The notes: generated from the sequence alone by a model not told the origin. DNA of 64,000 nt from Shewanella carassii (GCF_002777975.1 NZ_NGVS01000028.1:94511-158510), one strand, 5' to 3'; shown: positions 19,388-30,979, numbered from the stretch's first letter. Numbers and translations: made by a program.

Positions 19388-20887
19388 ATGAATAAAGATA
19401 TTTTGCTGGTCGCTGAAGCGGTTTCCAACGAAAAGGCTGTACCGCGCGAAAAGATTTTCGAGGCGCTCGAAATTGCGCTGGCTACCGCAACCAAGAAAAA
19501 GTATGAAGGCGATATCGATGTTCGTGTTGCCATAGATCGCAAAACCGGCGACTACGAGACTTTCCGTCGCTGGTTGGTGGTTGATGATAACGGTGAAGCG
19601 TTGGAAAACCCTTACCGTGAAATCACCCTGGAAGCGGCTCGTTATGAGAACCCTGAGATCCAGCCTGGTGAGTTCATTGAAGATGAAATCGATTCGGTAC
19701 AATTCGACCGTATCACTACTCAAACCGCCAAGCAGGTAATAGTACAGAAAGTCCGTGAAGCCGAGCGCGCCCAAATTGTCGAGCAGTTTATCGACAAAGA
19801 AGGTGAGTTGGTTACCGGTGTGGTCAAAAAGAGCAACCGCGACAGCGTAGTGGTTGATCTTGGCAACAACGCCGATGGCGTGCTGTTCAAAGAAGATCTG
19901 ATCTCCCGTGAGACTTTCCGTCCGGGTGACCGGGTACGCTCCCTGCTGTATGCTGTGCGTCCCGAGGCCCGTGGTGCTCAGTTGTTCCTGACCCGCACCA
20001 AGCCAGAGATGCTGATCGAACTATTCCGTGTTGAAGTACCGGAAATTGCCGATGAGATGATCGAAGTGATGGGCGCCGCTCGCGACCCAGGTTCACGGGC
20101 CAAGATCGCCGTGAAATCAAACGATCGTCGTATCGACCCTATCGGTGCCTGCGTAGGTATGCGTGGAGCCCGGGTACAGGCCGTATCCAATGAGCTTGGC
20201 GGCGAGCGTGTTGACATAGTGCTGTGGGACGATAACCCGGCACAATTTGTTATCAACGCTATGGCGCCGGCCGATGTGGCCTCAATTATTGTTGACGAAG
20301 ATAACCATTCCATGGATATCGCCGTCGAAGCCGATAGTCTGGCACAAGCTATCGGCCGCAATGGTCAAAACGTTCGTTTGGCGACACAGCTGACCGGCTG
20401 GGTACTGAACGTGATGACAGTGGAAGACATGAACAAGAAACATCAGGCCGAAAGCGCCAAAGTGATGGAGCTGTTCATGGGTGCGTTGGATGTGGACGAA
20501 GATTTCGCCCAGGTGCTGGCCGACGAAGGATTCACCTCTCTGGAAGAGGTGGCTTATGTTCCTGTTTCCGAGCTGTTGGCCATCGAAGGATTTGATGAAG
20601 ACATAGTTGCCGCATTGCGTGAGCGCGCCAAGGCTGCCTTGTCTACCCGTGCACTGGCATCCGAAGAAGCACTGGATGGTGCCGAACCGAGTGAAGAGTT
20701 GTTGTCCATGCCTGGAATGGAGCGCCACCTGGCCTACGTTCTGGCAAGTATGGGTGTGATAACTCTGGAAGATTTAGCCGAGCAAGGCATTGACGATTTG
20801 ATCGAAATTGAAGAATTGACAGAAGAAAAAGCAGGTGAGCTCATCATGGCAGCCCGCAACATCTGTTGGTTTGGCGAAGAAGCATAG
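19388..20887 (+). CDS. nusA: Transcription termination/antitermination protein NusA
   Basis: A 499-aa RNA polymerase-binding factor. In order: the polymerase-binding N-terminal domain (1-125), an S1 domain starting near [15 protein letters not shown] (about 137), KH1 ([12 protein letters not shown], about 255), KH2 ([11 protein letters not shown], about 322), and two C-terminal acidic repeats (about 365-420 and 440-495) as in gammaproteobacteria. It lies 27 bp after rimP and 24 bp before infB. Confidence 0.98.
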   Translation: MNKDILLVAEAVSNEKAVPREKIFEALEIALATATKKKYEGDIDVRVAIDRKTGDYETFRRWLVVDDNGEALENPYREITLEAARYENPEIQPGEFIEDEIDSVQFDRITTQTAKQVIVQKVREAERAQIVEQFIDKEGELVTGVVKKSNRDSVVVDLGNNADGVLFKEDLISRETFRPGDRVRSLLYAVRPEARGAQLFLTRTKPEMLIELFRVEVPEIADEMIEVMGAARDPGSRAKIAVKSNDRRIDPIGACVGMRGARVQAVSNELGGERVDIVLWDDNPAQFVINAMAPADVASIIVDEDNHSMDIAVEADSLAQAIGRNGQNVRLATQLTGWVLNVMTVEDMNKKHQAESAKVMELFMGALDVDEDFAQVLADEGFTSLEEVAYVPVSELLAIEGFDEDIVAALRERAKAALSTRALASEEALDGAEPSEELLSMPGMERHLAYVLASMGVITLEDLAEQGIDDLIEIEELTEEKAGELIMAARNICWFGEEA

Positions 20888-20911
20888 TCGATCAACAGGG
20901 GGATTTAACTG

Positions 20912-23569
20912 ATGGCAGAGACAACAGTAGAGAAACTGTCCACTGAAGTGGGAAAAAGCGTAGAGCGATTGATCGAGCAGTTTTCCAAGGCCGGTATCAA
21001 GAAAGGCAAGAATGACAGCGTCACCGAGGCCGAGAAACAGCAACTGCTGGACTACCTGAAAAAACAACATGGTGCGGACAGTGCGCCCACCAAGATGACA
21101 TTACAGCGTAAAACCGTATCGACTTTGAGTGTTGCCGGCAGCGGCGGCCAGTCCAAAGACGTCAAAGTCGAAGTACGCAAGAAACGCACCTTTGTGAAGC
21201 GTGACCCGGCCGAATTGGCCCGTCAGGCGGAAGAACAGGCTCGCGCCGAAGCCGAAGCCAAAGCTCAGGCAGAAGCCGAAGCGAAAGCCAAGGCAGAAGC
21301 TGAAGCCAAGGCTAAGGCAGAAGCCGAAGCGAAAGCCAAGGCGGAAGCTGAAGCCAAGGCCAAGGCTAAAGTGGCTCAGGATGCCGGTAAAGCCAAAGAA
21401 GAGGTTAAGGCCGATCCCAAGACCAGCGCTGAGCAGGAAGCTGCCCGTGTTGAGGCCGAGCGTCTGAAAGCGGCTCAGGCTGAAGCTGTTAAGCGCAAGG
21501 CCGATGAAGAAGCCGCCCGTGCGGCAGCCGAAGCCCGTCGCCTGGCTGAAGAGAATGAAAAGCGCTGGGCCGAAGAAGAGCGTCAGCGTCTTGAGGCCGA
21601 GAAGCGCAGCGATCACCATATCACTACCTCTAAAGTGGCCCGCGCCGCCGAAGACACCAGCGATATGGATGAGGAGAAGCGTGGTCGTCGTTCACGTCAC
21701 AAGAGTGCCGGTAAGAAACGTACCAAGGACTCCCGTGACGGTCGCGAGCGCAACATCCGTAACCGTGCGCCTCAAGCCATGAACCATGGCTTCAATAAGC
21801 CGGTTGCCGCAGTCAACCGCGATGTACGCATAGGTGAAACCATTACTGTGGCCGAGCTGGCGCAGAAGATGGCCATCAAAGCCACTGAAATCATCAAGAC
21901 CATGATGAAGATGGGCTCTATGGTGACCATTAACCAGGTACTGGATCAGGAAACTGCCCAACTGGTTGCCGAGGAGATGGGCCACAAGGTTGTGCTTATC
22001 CGTGAAAACGAGCTGGAGCATCAAGTTCTGGCCGACCGTGACGGTGAAGATGTCAAGCTGGAGCCTCGTGCGCCGGTTGTGACCATCATGGGTCACGTTG
22101 ACCACGGTAAGACCTCGTTGCTTGACTATATCCGTCGCACCAAGGTTGCGGCCGGCGAAGCAGGTGGTATTACCCAGCATATCGGTGCCTACCATGTAGA
22201 AACCGATAACGGCATGATCACCTTCCTGGATACTCCAGGTCACGCTGCGTTTACCGCTATGCGTGCCCGTGGTGCCAAGGCTACTGATATCGTGGTTCTG
22301 GTAGTGGCTGCCGATGACGGCGTAATGCCTCAGACCATTGAAGCTATCCAGCATGCCAAGGCCGGTGGTGTACCGCTGATTGTGGCGGTGAACAAGATGG
22401 ATAAGCCTGAAGCCGATGTCGATCGCGTCAAGAGTGAACTGTCTCAGCACGGCGTGATGTCGGAAGAGTGGGGCGGCGACAACATGTTTGTGTTCGTATC
22501 TGCCAAGACAGGTATGGGCGTAGACGAGCTGCTGGAAGGTATCTTGCTGCAAGCCGAAATTCTCGAGCTCAAGGCCGTACGTGACGGCATGGCCGCCGGT
22601 GTGGTTGTTGAGTCTCAGCTGGACAAGGGCCGTGGTCCTGTTGCTACCATCCTGGTTCAGGAAGGTACTCTGCGTCAGGGCGATATCGTTCTGTGTGGTT
22701 TGGAGTACGGTAAGATCCGTGCCATGAAGGATGAAAACGGCAAGAACATCACTGAAGCCGGTCCGTCGATTCCGGTTGAAATCCTGGGTCTGTCTGGGGT
22801 GCCTTCTGCCGGTGACGAAGCGACCGTTGTTCGTGATGAGCGTAAGGCCCGTGAAGTTGCCCTGTATCGTCAGGGTAAGTTCCGCGATATCAAGCTGGCG
22901 CGTCAGCAGAAGTCCAAGCTGGAAAACATGTTTGCCAACATGACCGAAGGCGAAGTGAAAGAGCTGAATATCGTGCTCAAGTCCGACGTACAGGGTTCTT
23001 TGGAAGCCATCGTCGACTCGCTGACCCGTCTGTCTACCGAAGAAGTGAAAGTGAACATTATCGCCAGTGGCGTGGGGGCACTGACCGAGACAGATGCGAC
23101 TCTGGCCGCAGCGTCCAACGCCATCATGGTGGGCTTTAACGTTCGTGCCGATGCACAGGCTCGTAAGACCATCGAAAGCGAGAGTGTGGATCTGCGTTAC
23201 TACAGCGTGATCTATGACCTCATCGACGAAGTTAAGTCGGCCATGAGCGGTATGCTTTCTCCTGAATTCAAGCAGGAGATCATTGGTCTGGCTGAAGTGC
23301 GTGATGTGTTCAAGTCGCCTAAACTGGGTGCAATCGCCGGTTGTATGGTGACAGAAGGTATCGTTAAGCGTAGCGCACCTATCCGGGTTCTGCGTGAGAA
23401 CGTGGTTATCTATGAAGGTGAGCTTGAGTCTCTGCGTCGCTTTAAAGATGACGTTAGCGAAGTTCGCAATGGCATGGAATGTGGTATCGGCGTGAAGAAC
23501 TACAATGATGTTCGCGTAGGCGACCAGATTGAAGTGTTCGAAACCGTCGAAGTTGCCCGTACCCTGTAA
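20912..23569 (+). CDS. infB: Translation initiation factor IF-2
   Basis: An 885-aa GTPase that places initiator tRNA on the 30S subunit. The order is an IF2-N domain (1-55), a long Ala/Glu/Lys-rich linker (about 100-235), a basic segment ([15 protein letters not shown]), a second IF2-N module, then the GTPase with GHVDHGKTS (about 393), DTPGH (about 439) and NKMD, followed by domains III and IV that bind fMet-tRNA. Internal starts giving shorter IF2 forms are known in enterics and were not assigned here. Confidence 0.98.
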   Translation: MAETTVEKLSTEVGKSVERLIEQFSKAGIKKGKNDSVTEAEKQQLLDYLKKQHGADSAPTKMTLQRKTVSTLSVAGSGGQSKDVKVEVRKKRTFVKRDPAELARQAEEQARAEAEAKAQAEAEAKAKAEAEAKAKAEAEAKAKAEAEAKAKAKVAQDAGKAKEEVKADPKTSAEQEAARVEAERLKAAQAEAVKRKADEEAARAAAEARRLAEENEKRWAEEERQRLEAEKRSDHHITTSKVARAAEDTSDMDEEKRGRRSRHKSAGKKRTKDSRDGRERNIRNRAPQAMNHGFNKPVAAVNRDVRIGETITVAELAQKMAIKATEIIKTMMKMGSMVTINQVLDQETAQLVAEEMGHKVVLIRENELEHQVLADRDGEDVKLEPRAPVVTIMGHVDHGKTSLLDYIRRTKVAAGEAGGITQHIGAYHVETDNGMITFLDTPGHAAFTAMRARGAKATDIVVLVVAADDGVMPQTIEAIQHAKAGGVPLIVAVNKMDKPEADVDRVKSELSQHGVMSEEWGGDNMFVFVSAKTGMGVDELLEGILLQAEILELKAVRDGMAAGVVVESQLDKGRGPVATILVQEGTLRQGDIVLCGLEYGKIRAMKDENGKNITEAGPSIPVEILGLSGVPSAGDEATVVRDERKAREVALYRQGKFRDIKLARQQKSKLENMFANMTEGEVKELNIVLKSDVQGSLEAIVDSLTRLSTEEVKVNIIASGVGALTETDATLAAASNAIMVGFNVRADAQARKTIESESVDLRYYSVIYDLIDEVKSAMSGMLSPEFKQEIIGLAEVRDVFKSPKLGAIAGCMVTEGIVKRSAPIRVLRENVVIYEGELESLRRFKDDVSEVRNGMECGIGVKNYNDVRVGDQIEVFETVEVARTL
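21240..21366 (+). repeat. Tandem Ala-Glu-Lys repeat inside infB
   Basis: About eight degenerate copies of a unit encoding AEAEAKAK (GAAGCCGAAGCC and AAAGCC variants) lie in the IF2 linker. The strand-coupled pattern also keeps other frames open, which explains spurious ORFs here. Copy number is likely to vary between strains (inference). Confidence 0.8.
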
Positions 23570-23582
23570 CGACAACATCGAA

Positions 23583-23611
23583 AAGGGCGGCTGAGGCCGC
23601 CCTTGTTGATT
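23583..23611 (+). terminator. Hairpin between infB and rbfA
   Basis: AAGGGCGGC and GCCGCCCTT pair perfectly around TGAG, followed by a weak T-rich tract (GTTGATTTT). With rbfA only 20 bp further on, it may be a partial terminator or an RNA-processing site. Confidence 0.6.
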
Positions 23612-23626
23612 TTGGGGAAGAATACT

Positions 23627-24040
23627 ATGGCAAAAGAATTTAGTCGTACCCGACGTATCGCCCAGCAACTGCAACAGGAGCTGGCGCAGGTATTGCAGCG
23701 TGATATGAAAGATCCTCGTGTAGGCATGGTCACTGTCAACGACGTGGAAGTCTCACGGGATCTGAGTTATGCAAAAGTGTATGTCACCTTCTTTGAAGAA
23801 GACCCGGTCAAGGTCGATGAAAAGTTGGCTGCACTCAACAAGGCAGCGCCTTATGCCCGCACCCTGGTTGCCGGCAGAATGAAGCTTAGGGTGATGCCAG
23901 AGCTGAGATTTGTCTATGACAAGTCACTGGTCGAGGGGATGAGAATGTCTAACCTGGTGACCGAGGTCATCAATCAGGACAAGGCCAAGCAGCAAACCTT
24001 TGGCACCGAATCCCACGACAAGGATGAGGAAAATAACTGA
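23627..24040 (+). CDS. rbfA: 30S ribosome-binding factor RbfA
   Basis: A 137-aa KH-like protein needed for 16S rRNA 5'-end maturation and cold growth. It starts [10 protein letters not shown] with GGGGAAG seven bases upstream; the longer in-frame ORF from TTG 23603 lacks this support. Conserved segments are [19 protein letters not shown] and LRFVYDKSL. Its stop overlaps the truB start (TGATG), implying translational coupling. Confidence 0.96.
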   Translation: MAKEFSRTRRIAQQLQQELAQVLQRDMKDPRVGMVTVNDVEVSRDLSYAKVYVTFFEEDPVKVDEKLAALNKAAPYARTLVAGRMKLRVMPELRFVYDKSLVEGMRMSNLVTEVINQDKAKQQTFGTESHDKDEENN

Positions 24041-24987
24041 TGGCGCGTCGTCCCAAAGGCCGTTTGGTCGATGGTATCGTCCTGTTGGATAAAGACACAG
24101 GCATGAGCTCCAACTTTGCCTTGCAAAGGGTAAAGCGGATTTACAACGCCGCCAAGGCCGGCCATACCGGCGCGCTGGATCCTCTGGCGACCGGTATGCT
24201 ACCCATCTGCCTTGGCGAAGCCACCAAGTTTTCCCAGCACCTGTTGGATGCCGATAAACGCTATCTGGTGACCGCCAAGCTTGGGCAGCGCACCGATACC
24301 AGCGATTCTGACGGCGAAGTGGTACAAACCCGGCCGGTTGAGTTTTCCATGGCCCAACTGGAACAGGCGCTGGAGCATTTTCGTGGCGATAGCATGCAGG
24401 TGCCTTCCATGTACTCAGCGCTCAAGTATCAGGGCCAACCCTTGTACAAGTACGCCCGGGAAGGCAAGGAAGTACCCCGTGAAGCTAGGCCTATTCATGT
24501 CTATGAGCTCAAGTTCATCTCTTGGGAGAATGATGAGCTGACGCTGGATATTCACTGCTCCAAGGGCACGTACATTCGCACCATAATAGATGACTTGGGT
24601 GAAATGCTTGGTTGCGGCGCCCATGTGATCATGCTGCGCCGCACTCAGGTGGCGGGTTATCCCTATGAGCGCATGGTTAGTTTGGCACAGCTCGAAGCCT
24701 TGCTGGAACAGGCCATGACCGAAGAACGGGTGCCTTCCGAACTGTTGGACCCTTTGTTGCTCCCCATGGACACAGCGGTAGCCGACCTTCCAGAGTGCAA
24801 TGTTCCCGATGCCATGGCTGGTTATCTGCTCAATGGTAACCCGGTGCGGGTCGCCAAGCTGGAGGCCGATACTCTGGTGCGGATCACCTTGGGTGATGAC
24901 AAGCGCTTTATCGGTGTTGGCATGATGAATGATGATGGTTTGTTGGCTCCCAAGCGTTTGGTCGTACTGCCAGAAGCAAAAAACTGA
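24040..24987 (+). CDS. truB: tRNA pseudouridine-55 synthase TruB
   Basis: A 315-aa enzyme that makes pseudouridine 55 in the T loop of tRNAs. The catalytic Asp is in [12 protein letters not shown] (about residue 48). Other family segments are [29 protein letters not shown] and [11 protein letters not shown]. The start overlaps the rbfA stop; rpsO follows after about 100 bp. Confidence 0.97.
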   Translation: MARRPKGRLVDGIVLLDKDTGMSSNFALQRVKRIYNAAKAGHTGALDPLATGMLPICLGEATKFSQHLLDADKRYLVTAKLGQRTDTSDSDGEVVQTRPVEFSMAQLEQALEHFRGDSMQVPSMYSALKYQGQPLYKYAREGKEVPREARPIHVYELKFISWENDELTLDIHCSKGTYIRTIIDDLGEMLGCGAHVIMLRRTQVAGYPYERMVSLAQLEALLEQAMTEERVPSELLDPLLLPMDTAVADLPECNVPDAMAGYLLNGNPVRVAKLEADTLVRITLGDDKRFIGVGMMNDDGLLAPKRLVVLPEAKN

Positions 24988-25088
24988 GCTCGACTTGCGA
25001 TCTACAGCCCTTGGGGTTATTATGTCGCGCCCTTTGGCTGAGTTAGTGATCGGCTGGGGAAACTATCAAGACTATTTTGGAGAGACAC

Positions 25089-25358
25089 ATGTCACTAAGT
25101 ACTGAAGCGAAAGCGAAAATCCTGGCTGAATTCGGCCGTGGTGAAAACGACACAGGTTCTACTGAAGTTCAGGTTGCACTGTTGACTGCTCAGATCAACC
25201 ACCTGCAAGGCCACTTCAAAGAGCACACTCACGATCACCACTCTCGTCGTGGTCTGCTGCGTATGGTTAGCTCTCGTCGTAAGCTGCTGGCTTACCTGAA
25301 GCGTACCGACGTTGCTCGTTATACTGCTCTGATCCAGAAGCTGGGTCTGCGTCGCTAA
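25089..25358 (+). CDS. rpsO: 30S ribosomal protein S15
   Basis: An 89-aa primary 16S rRNA-binding protein, the same length as in E. coli ([17 protein letters not shown] to IQKLGLRR). GGAG lies six bases before ATG 25089, so this is chosen over the in-frame ATG 12 bases upstream. The 100-bp leader may hold the promoter and the S15-binding autoregulatory site known in enterics; I did not define that structure. Confidence 0.97.
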   Translation: MSLSTEAKAKILAEFGRGENDTGSTEVQVALLTAQINHLQGHFKEHTHDHHSRRGLLRMVSSRRKLLAYLKRTDVARYTALIQKLGLRR

Positions 25359-25380
25359 TCGCGAACTGTACCCAAAGAAG

Positions 25381-25406
25381 AGGAGGCCTTGGCCTCCTTT
25401 TTTTGT
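25381..25406 (+). terminator. Terminator after rpsO
   Basis: AGGAGGC / GCCTCCT stem with a small loop, then seven T, 22 bp after the rpsO stop. Confidence 0.9.
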
Positions 25407-25469
25407 GTCTGTTCTAAGGCGATTAAGCTATGAGAGACTTCCCCCCGGTGTGCCATCCTTAGTAACCAT

Positions 25470-27524
25470 TTAGCTTAACTGACCATCGAGATCGAGGATC
25501 CTGGCGTTATGGGGGACGATATACTTGGCTTCAAATTCTTCCAGTGGCAGAGGTTGACTGAAATAGAAGCCTTGGCCTATGGCGCAGTGGTTTTGCTTTA
25601 ACCACTCCAGTTGCAACTCGTTCTCAATGCCTTCGGCGACAATTTTCAGATCCAATTGCCGCCCCAACATCAAAATAGTGGAGGCTATTGCGCTCTCTTG
25701 CGGCAGATCGGTTACAAAACAGCGGTCAATCTTCATGGTGGTGATTGGTAGGTGTCTTAGGTAAGAGAGGGACGAGTAACCCGTGCCGAAGTCATCGACG
25801 GCAATACCGAATCCTGCCGATTTAAGCTGTTCTAGTTTGCTGATTGCCAGCTCAATATCATTCATCAGTGAGGTCTCGGTGATCTCCACTTCCAGTAATT
25901 CAGGCTTTATTTGATAGCGCAGCGCCATCTGTTTGATATCCGGTACCAGGCTAGCATCGGCAAACTGTTGCGAGGCAACATTGACGGCAATAATGGTGCT
26001 AAAGTTGTAGTGCTTTTGCCAACGTCGTAGCACTCTACAGCTTTGTTCTATGACCCAACGACCGATAGGGATGATGATCCCGGTTTCTTCCGCTACCGGA
26101 ATAAACGACATGGGGCTTATCAGACGACCATCTTTTTGCCAGCGGATCAGCGCCTCGCATCCCACTAATTCGCCGGTTTCGATATTGACCTTAGGTTGAA
26201 AGTGCAGCAGGAATTCGTTGTTACGAATGGCGTCGTGCAGCGAGGCCTCGGTGCGCAGCCTCACCGCCGCCCGCTCTGTCATCTGCTGCTTGAAGAAGGC
26301 CCATTGGTTGGAGCCTGCGGCCTTGGCGCTGTACATGGCGATATCGGCGTGACGAATAAGGTCTTCGGCGCTCAGACCATCTTCCGGATAAATGGAAATA
26401 CCTATGGATGCCGCCGGATGAATGGCATGTTCATTGAGCTGCACCGGGGTATTGAGTTGGATCAACAGTTTGTCGACAAAGTCGGCGGCTTGGGTTGGTG
26501 ATTGAATTTCATCGGCCAGGATCACAAACTCATCACCGCCGAGGCGGGCCACAGTGCCCTTGTCCCCAACAACCCGCTCCAAGATACGGGCTATCCTTGC
26601 CAGAAACTGATCGCCCACCGCATGCCCCAGTGAGTCGTTGACGTTTTTGAATCTATCGAGGTCAATAAACAACAGACTGAAGTTGCGTTTATGTACCCGG
26701 GCGCGTTGAATGGTAACGGCTATGGTTTCCAGCAGCAAGGTACGGTTAGGTAGGCCGGTGAGCGGATCCCGGGTCGCCATTTTGCGCAGCTTACCTTGAG
26801 TCTTGCTGAACTGCTTGAGGATCTGGTTGAACTTGGAAGTCACCAGCCCCAATTCATCATCTTTGTGATTGGCCGACACCGGCAGCATGTTTTCATCCGG
26901 AGATTCCGGGTCAATCTTGTCTATCGCTTCACTGATCCGGGCGATGGGCTGAGTCAGGAAACGGTGGAACACTATGGACAGCACCAGAGTCAGAAATAGC
27001 GCTCTGGCCAAGGTTGCCGTAAAACTGAATTGCAGTTGTCTGATCAGGCTTTGGGTTAGCTCCCGAGTATCATAGTTGATGGTGAGCGTGCCTATCAGTT
27101 GCTCCTTTTGCGCGCCTTCAAAATAGAAGGGTCTCAGCAAAGGTCTTGAGATCTGTTTAAGATCGCCAAACAGTTTGAGACTGATATCTCCGAATGTATC
27201 TGAGTGTTCGGGAAGACCGCTGCCGAGATTAACGAATAGGGAGTTATCATCCAAAGTGATCTTGGCCGAGCCGACATGCTCTACCTTCATCACCCCTTCA
27301 AGGGTTTGCCGGGCCAGATTATCATCCAGCGCCCAAACTGCATTGGCGGCCGGCTGCTCCACAGAATCGAGCAACTCTTGTTGACTGCTGAGTAATGATT
27401 GTCTCTCAGTCTTTACCACAATGGCTATTTCGATGATAAAAATGGCAACGGCAAAAAAAAGCGCGGTGAAAACCACCAGGTTGGTTTGCTTCCAAGTGAG
27501 TGATTTAAACCTGGCAGTATTCAT
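25470..27524 (-). CDS. Membrane-anchored GGDEF-EAL cyclic di-GMP protein
   Basis: A protein of about 684 aa. The order is a cytoplasmic N-terminus, membrane segment (VVFTALFFAVAIFIIEIAIVV), a periplasmic sensor region of about 130 residues, a second membrane segment (LARALFLTLVLSIVF), a HAMP-like linker, GGDEF (RLGGDEFVIL) and EAL. EAL residues look complete (CEALIRW, NVASQQF, VEITETSL, DDFGTGYSS, KIDR, AEGIE), so phosphodiesterase activity is plausible; GGDEF also matches the active consensus. No RxxD inhibitory site is visible before GGDEF. ATG 27524 is chosen for its AGGAAGAGG; an upstream ATG would add 20 residues. It stands antisense between rpsO and pnp. Confidence 0.93.
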   Translation of the reverse strand: MNTARFKSLTWKQTNLVVFTALFFAVAIFIIEIAIVVKTERQSLLSSQQELLDSVEQPAANAVWALDDNLARQTLEGVMKVEHVGSAKITLDDNSLFVNLGSGLPEHSDTFGDISLKLFGDLKQISRPLLRPFYFEGAQKEQLIGTLTINYDTRELTQSLIRQLQFSFTATLARALFLTLVLSIVFHRFLTQPIARISEAIDKIDPESPDENMLPVSANHKDDELGLVTSKFNQILKQFSKTQGKLRKMATRDPLTGLPNRTLLLETIAVTIQRARVHKRNFSLLFIDLDRFKNVNDSLGHAVGDQFLARIARILERVVGDKGTVARLGGDEFVILADEIQSPTQAADFVDKLLIQLNTPVQLNEHAIHPAASIGISIYPEDGLSAEDLIRHADIAMYSAKAAGSNQWAFFKQQMTERAAVRLRTEASLHDAIRNNEFLLHFQPKVNIETGELVGCEALIRWQKDGRLISPMSFIPVAEETGIIIPIGRWVIEQSCRVLRRWQKHYNFSTIIAVNVASQQFADASLVPDIKQMALRYQIKPELLEVEITETSLMNDIELAISKLEQLKSAGFGIAVDDFGTGYSSLSYLRHLPITTMKIDRCFVTDLPQESAIASTILMLGRQLDLKIVAEGIENELQLEWLKQNHCAIGQGFYFSQPLPLEEFEAKYIVPHNARILDLDGQLS

Positions 27525-27724
27525 CTGCCTCTTCCTGCTTTGTGAGCGATATCTATATTCAAGGCTAGTCCAAATTGGTAGCAATGCCGCAACTTGTGGC
27601 TGATATAGTCCACTTTAGAAAAAAGAAGCGCCTTTGTCATCATCTGGCACTCTTTATCTATTCAAGAGGTTTGCAGTATACTTACGCGCGAAATTCAAGG
27701 TTATTAAATTAAGGAATGGGTCAA

Positions 27725-29827
27725 GTGAATCCTATTGTAAAAAGTTTTGAGTATGGTCAACACACAGTCACTCTGGAAACAGGGGTTATTGCACGCCAAG
27801 CCGATGCAGCCGTTCTGGCCAGCATGGGCGATACTACAGTTCTGGTGACTGTGGTTGGCAAGAAAGAAGCAGACCCAAGCCGTGACTTTTTCCCGCTGAC
27901 TGTTAACTATCAGGAAAAGACTTACGCAGCCGGTAAGATCCCTGGTGGTTTCTTCAAGCGTGAAGGTCGACCATCTGAAGATGAAACACTGATCGCCCGC
28001 CTGATTGACCGTCCTATCCGTCCACTGTTCCCTGACGGCTTCACCAACGAAGTCCAAGTGATCATCACTGTGGTTTCTGTTGATCCACAGATCGAGCCAG
28101 ACATTGTGGCCATGATAGGTACCTCTGCTGCTTTGGCTATTTCCGGTATTCCATTCAATGGTCCTCTGGGTGCGGCACGTGTCGGTTACATCAATGGCGA
28201 ATATGTGCTGAACCCTGGTGCAGAGCTGCGTGAAAACAGCGAGCTGGATCTGGTTGTTGCCGGTACCCAGAGCGCCGTGCTCATGGTGGAATCTGAAGCC
28301 AAGGCCCTGCCTGAAGAAGTAATGCTGGGTGCCGTGGTATACGGTCACGAGCAGCAGCAGGTGGTAGTTAATGCCATCAATGAACTCAAGGCCGAAGCCG
28401 GTAAGCCTGCTTGGGACTGGACGGCTCCTGTTGCCAACGAAGAGCTGGTTGCCAAGGTTAAGGCGCTGGCCGAAGAAGGTCTTACTGCCGCTTACCAGAT
28501 CATCGCCAAGCATGAGCGCCGCGATGCGGTAGTTGAAGTCAAGAAAGCCGCTATCGAAAAGCTGCTCGAGGAAAACCCTGAGCTGGATCAGCGTGAGCTG
28601 GACGGCCTGCTGGGTAGCCTGGAGAAGAAAGTGGTTCGTAGCCGCATCATCAAAGGTATGCCTCGTATCGACGGTCGTGAGCCTGATATGGTGCGTGCCC
28701 TGTCTGTGATGGCCGGCGTGCTGCCACGTACTCACGGTAGCGCCCTGTTTACCCGTGGTGAAACTCAGGCTCTGGTGACCTGTACTCTGGGTACTGAGCG
28801 TGATGCGCAGAAGATTGACTCCATCATGGGCGAGCGTACCAACCGCTTCATGCTGCACTATAACTTCCCTCCATACTCTGTCGGTGAAACCGGCATGGTG
28901 GGTTCACCCAAGCGTCGTGAAATCGGTCACGGTAAGCTGGCATGGCGTGGTATCAACGCAGTAATGCCTTCTGCTGAAGAATTCCCATACAGCGTGCGCG
29001 TAGTATCTGAAATCACTGAATCCAACGGCTCCAGCTCTATGGCGTCTGTGTGTGGTACTTCTCTGGCGCTGATGGATGCCGGTGTACCTATCAAGACTTC
29101 TGTTGCCGGTATCGCCATGGGTCTGGTGAAAGAAGGTGATGACTTCGTGGTACTGTCTGACATTCTGGGCGATGAAGATCACCTGGGTGACATGGACTTT
29201 AAAGTGGCCGGTACCCGTGATGGTGTGACCGCACTGCAGATGGATATCAAGATTGAAGGTATCACTAAGGAAATCATGGAAATTGCGCTGCAGCAAGCCT
29301 ATGGTGCCCGTGTGCATATCCTCAATGTAATGGATCAGGCCATTGGCTCTGCCCGTGACGATATCTCTGACCATGCTCCACGTATCACTACCATCAAGAT
29401 CAACCCTGAGAAGATCCGTGAAGTGATAGGTAAGGGCGGTGCAACTATCCGTGCACTGACCGAAGAGACTGGTACTACCATCGAGCTGGAAGACGACGGC
29501 ACTGTGAAGATTGCTTCAAGCAATGCCGATGCCACCAAGGAAGCTATCCGCCGCATCGAAGAGATCACCTCTGAAGTGGAAGTGGGTCGCATCTACAAGG
29601 GTAAAGTTATCCGCATCGTTGACTTCGGTGCCTTCGTTAACATTCTGCCCGGTAAAGATGGTCTGGTACACATCTCTCAAATCGCTGAAGAGCGTGTGGC
29701 CAACGTATCCGACTACCTGCAACTGAACCAGGAAGTTACCGTTAAGGTAATGGAAGTGGATCGTCAGGGCCGTGTACGTCTGTCTATCAAGGAAGCACAA
29801 CAAGCTGCTCCAGAAGCAGCCGAGTAA
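27725..29827 (+). CDS. pnp: Polyribonucleotide nucleotidyltransferase (PNPase)
   Basis: A phosphorolytic 3'-5' exoribonuclease and degradosome component of about 700 aa. Two RNase PH domains (1-215 and 310-545) are followed by KH ([14 protein letters not shown], about residue 562) and S1 ([17 protein letters not shown], about 625). AAGGA abuts an ATG at 27716 but lies nine bases before GTG 27725 ([11 protein letters not shown]), which matches the family start. In E. coli pnp directly follows rpsO; here a GGDEF-EAL gene separates them, so pnp must have its own promoter. Confidence 0.98.
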   Translation: MNPIVKSFEYGQHTVTLETGVIARQADAAVLASMGDTTVLVTVVGKKEADPSRDFFPLTVNYQEKTYAAGKIPGGFFKREGRPSEDETLIARLIDRPIRPLFPDGFTNEVQVIITVVSVDPQIEPDIVAMIGTSAALAISGIPFNGPLGAARVGYINGEYVLNPGAELRENSELDLVVAGTQSAVLMVESEAKALPEEVMLGAVVYGHEQQQVVVNAINELKAEAGKPAWDWTAPVANEELVAKVKALAEEGLTAAYQIIAKHERRDAVVEVKKAAIEKLLEENPELDQRELDGLLGSLEKKVVRSRIIKGMPRIDGREPDMVRALSVMAGVLPRTHGSALFTRGETQALVTCTLGTERDAQKIDSIMGERTNRFMLHYNFPPYSVGETGMVGSPKRREIGHGKLAWRGINAVMPSAEEFPYSVRVVSEITESNGSSSMASVCGTSLALMDAGVPIKTSVAGIAMGLVKEGDDFVVLSDILGDEDHLGDMDFKVAGTRDGVTALQMDIKIEGITKEIMEIALQQAYGARVHILNVMDQAIGSARDDISDHAPRITTIKINPEKIREVIGKGGATIRALTEETGTTIELEDDGTVKIASSNADATKEAIRRIEEITSEVEVGRIYKGKVIRIVDFGAFVNILPGKDGLVHISQIAEERVANVSDYLQLNQEVTVKVMEVDRQGRVRLSIKEAQQAAPEAAE

Positions 29828-29844
29828 GCTTTCATCGCATGAGA

Positions 29845-29872
29845 AAAGGAGACCTTAGGGTCTCCTTTTTTA
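29845..29872 (+). terminator. Terminator after pnp
   Basis: AAAGGAGACC and GGTCTCCTTT arms around a small loop, followed by six T; about 17 bp after the pnp stop. Confidence 0.9.
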
Positions 29873-29980
29873 TTGCCACCACTTAAATTATCTTGGATTT
29901 GCCCGCGTTGGCGGATAGCGTAGCCACGGCTGTATTGCTATGATTGAGCCTGCATTGGGATATGACAAAGGAAGGATTGG

Positions 29981-30880
29981 ATGAGTTTTAATCTGCGCGC
30001 CGCTGTGTTTTCTGTACTGGCCGGAGCCAGTTTGCTGACTTCGGGATGCGCTTCCCTGCCGGCGTCTGAAACCAACAGTGAGCTGTTGGTCGCCCCTGTT
30101 TTGCCTGACTATAAGTTGGAAGTCACTCTGGCAAAACTCAACGAGATTCTGGCCAGAGCTGAACTGACCACAGAGCAACGCGCCCGTTTTCATTATGATC
30201 GCGGCGTTATATACGACAGCGTTGGCTTGAGGATCTTGGCTCGCATCGATTTTCATCAAGCGTTGAAACTGCAACCGGATTTAGCCGATGCCTATAATTT
30301 CCTTGGCATCTATTACACTCAGGAAGGTGAGTTTGAAAGCGCCTACGAGGCGTTTGATGCGGTTCTTGAATTATCGCCCGAATATGATTATGCCTTTCTC
30401 AATCGCGGAATTGCGCTTTACTATGGCGATCGCAAAGAGCTTGCCGCCAAAGATATGGAAAGCTTTTACCTCAAGGATGAAAGCGACGGTTACCGGGCGC
30501 TGTGGTTATATTTGACCGAATATGAACTCTCACCCCAAGAGGCGATTGCAAGGCTGCAATTCAACCGCACCCGTCTGGATGATAATGCCTGGGCGACAGT
30601 GTTGGTTGACTTCTATCTGAGAGCGGTTGATGAGTCTCAGGTATTTGCCATGGCCAAGAGCGGCCTGACTCATCCCAAAGAGTATGCCGAGCGTTTATGT
30701 GAAGCTTATTTCTATCTCGCAAAGCTGGCCGCGGAACAGGGAAATAAAGATAAGGCGGCCGATTATCTGCGCCTGGCGCTGGCCACCAATATCTACGATT
30801 TTGTTGAACACAGATATGCCAGAATGGAACTGGCATTGCTGGAGCAAACGCCGGAACCCGTGCAACAGACGGCTAACTGA
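29981..30880 (+). CDS. nlpI: Lipoprotein NlpI, TPR adaptor
   Basis: A 299-aa outer-membrane lipoprotein. The lipobox LTSGC puts the lipidated Cys at residue 23. TPR units are visible at about 65-98 (HYDRGVIYDSVG), 99-132 (AYNFLGIYYTQEGEFESAY) and 133-165, with more degenerate ones later. In E. coli NlpI is an adaptor for the protease Prc and for cell-wall hydrolases; the same role is inferred. The pnp-nlpI order matches E. coli. AAGGAAGG precedes the ATG. Confidence 0.93.
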   Translation: MSFNLRAAVFSVLAGASLLTSGCASLPASETNSELLVAPVLPDYKLEVTLAKLNEILARAELTTEQRARFHYDRGVIYDSVGLRILARIDFHQALKLQPDLADAYNFLGIYYTQEGEFESAYEAFDAVLELSPEYDYAFLNRGIALYYGDRKELAAKDMESFYLKDESDGYRALWLYLTEYELSPQEAIARLQFNRTRLDDNAWATVLVDFYLRAVDESQVFAMAKSGLTHPKEYAERLCEAYFYLAKLAAEQGNKDKAADYLRLALATNIYDFVEHRYARMELALLEQTPEPVQQTAN

Positions 30881-30902
30881 TCTGCCTTTATCTGACAATC
30901 AA

Positions 30903-30952
30903 AGGCCTTGCCTAGCCAAGGCCTGAGGGAGGCGCTATAATTTGCGCCTTTT
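30903..30952 (+). terminator. Hairpins after nlpI, overlapping a promoter-like -10
   Basis: AGGCCTTG / CAAGGCCT (30903-30924) is followed by AGGCGC...GCGCCTTTTT (30930-30952), whose loop contains TATAAT. The second hairpin can serve as the nlpI terminator, while TATAAT could be the -10 of the prfC promoter; no good -35 is seen. Confidence 0.55.
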
Positions 30953-30979
30953 TCAAGCGTCATAAGTGTACGGAAGAAC

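Noticed and set aside
21692..23674. 660-aa open frame on the minus strand across infB
   Set aside because: It is the antisense shadow of infB, kept open by codon bias; it has no ribosome-binding site and no recognisable domain, while the infB frame is fully explained.
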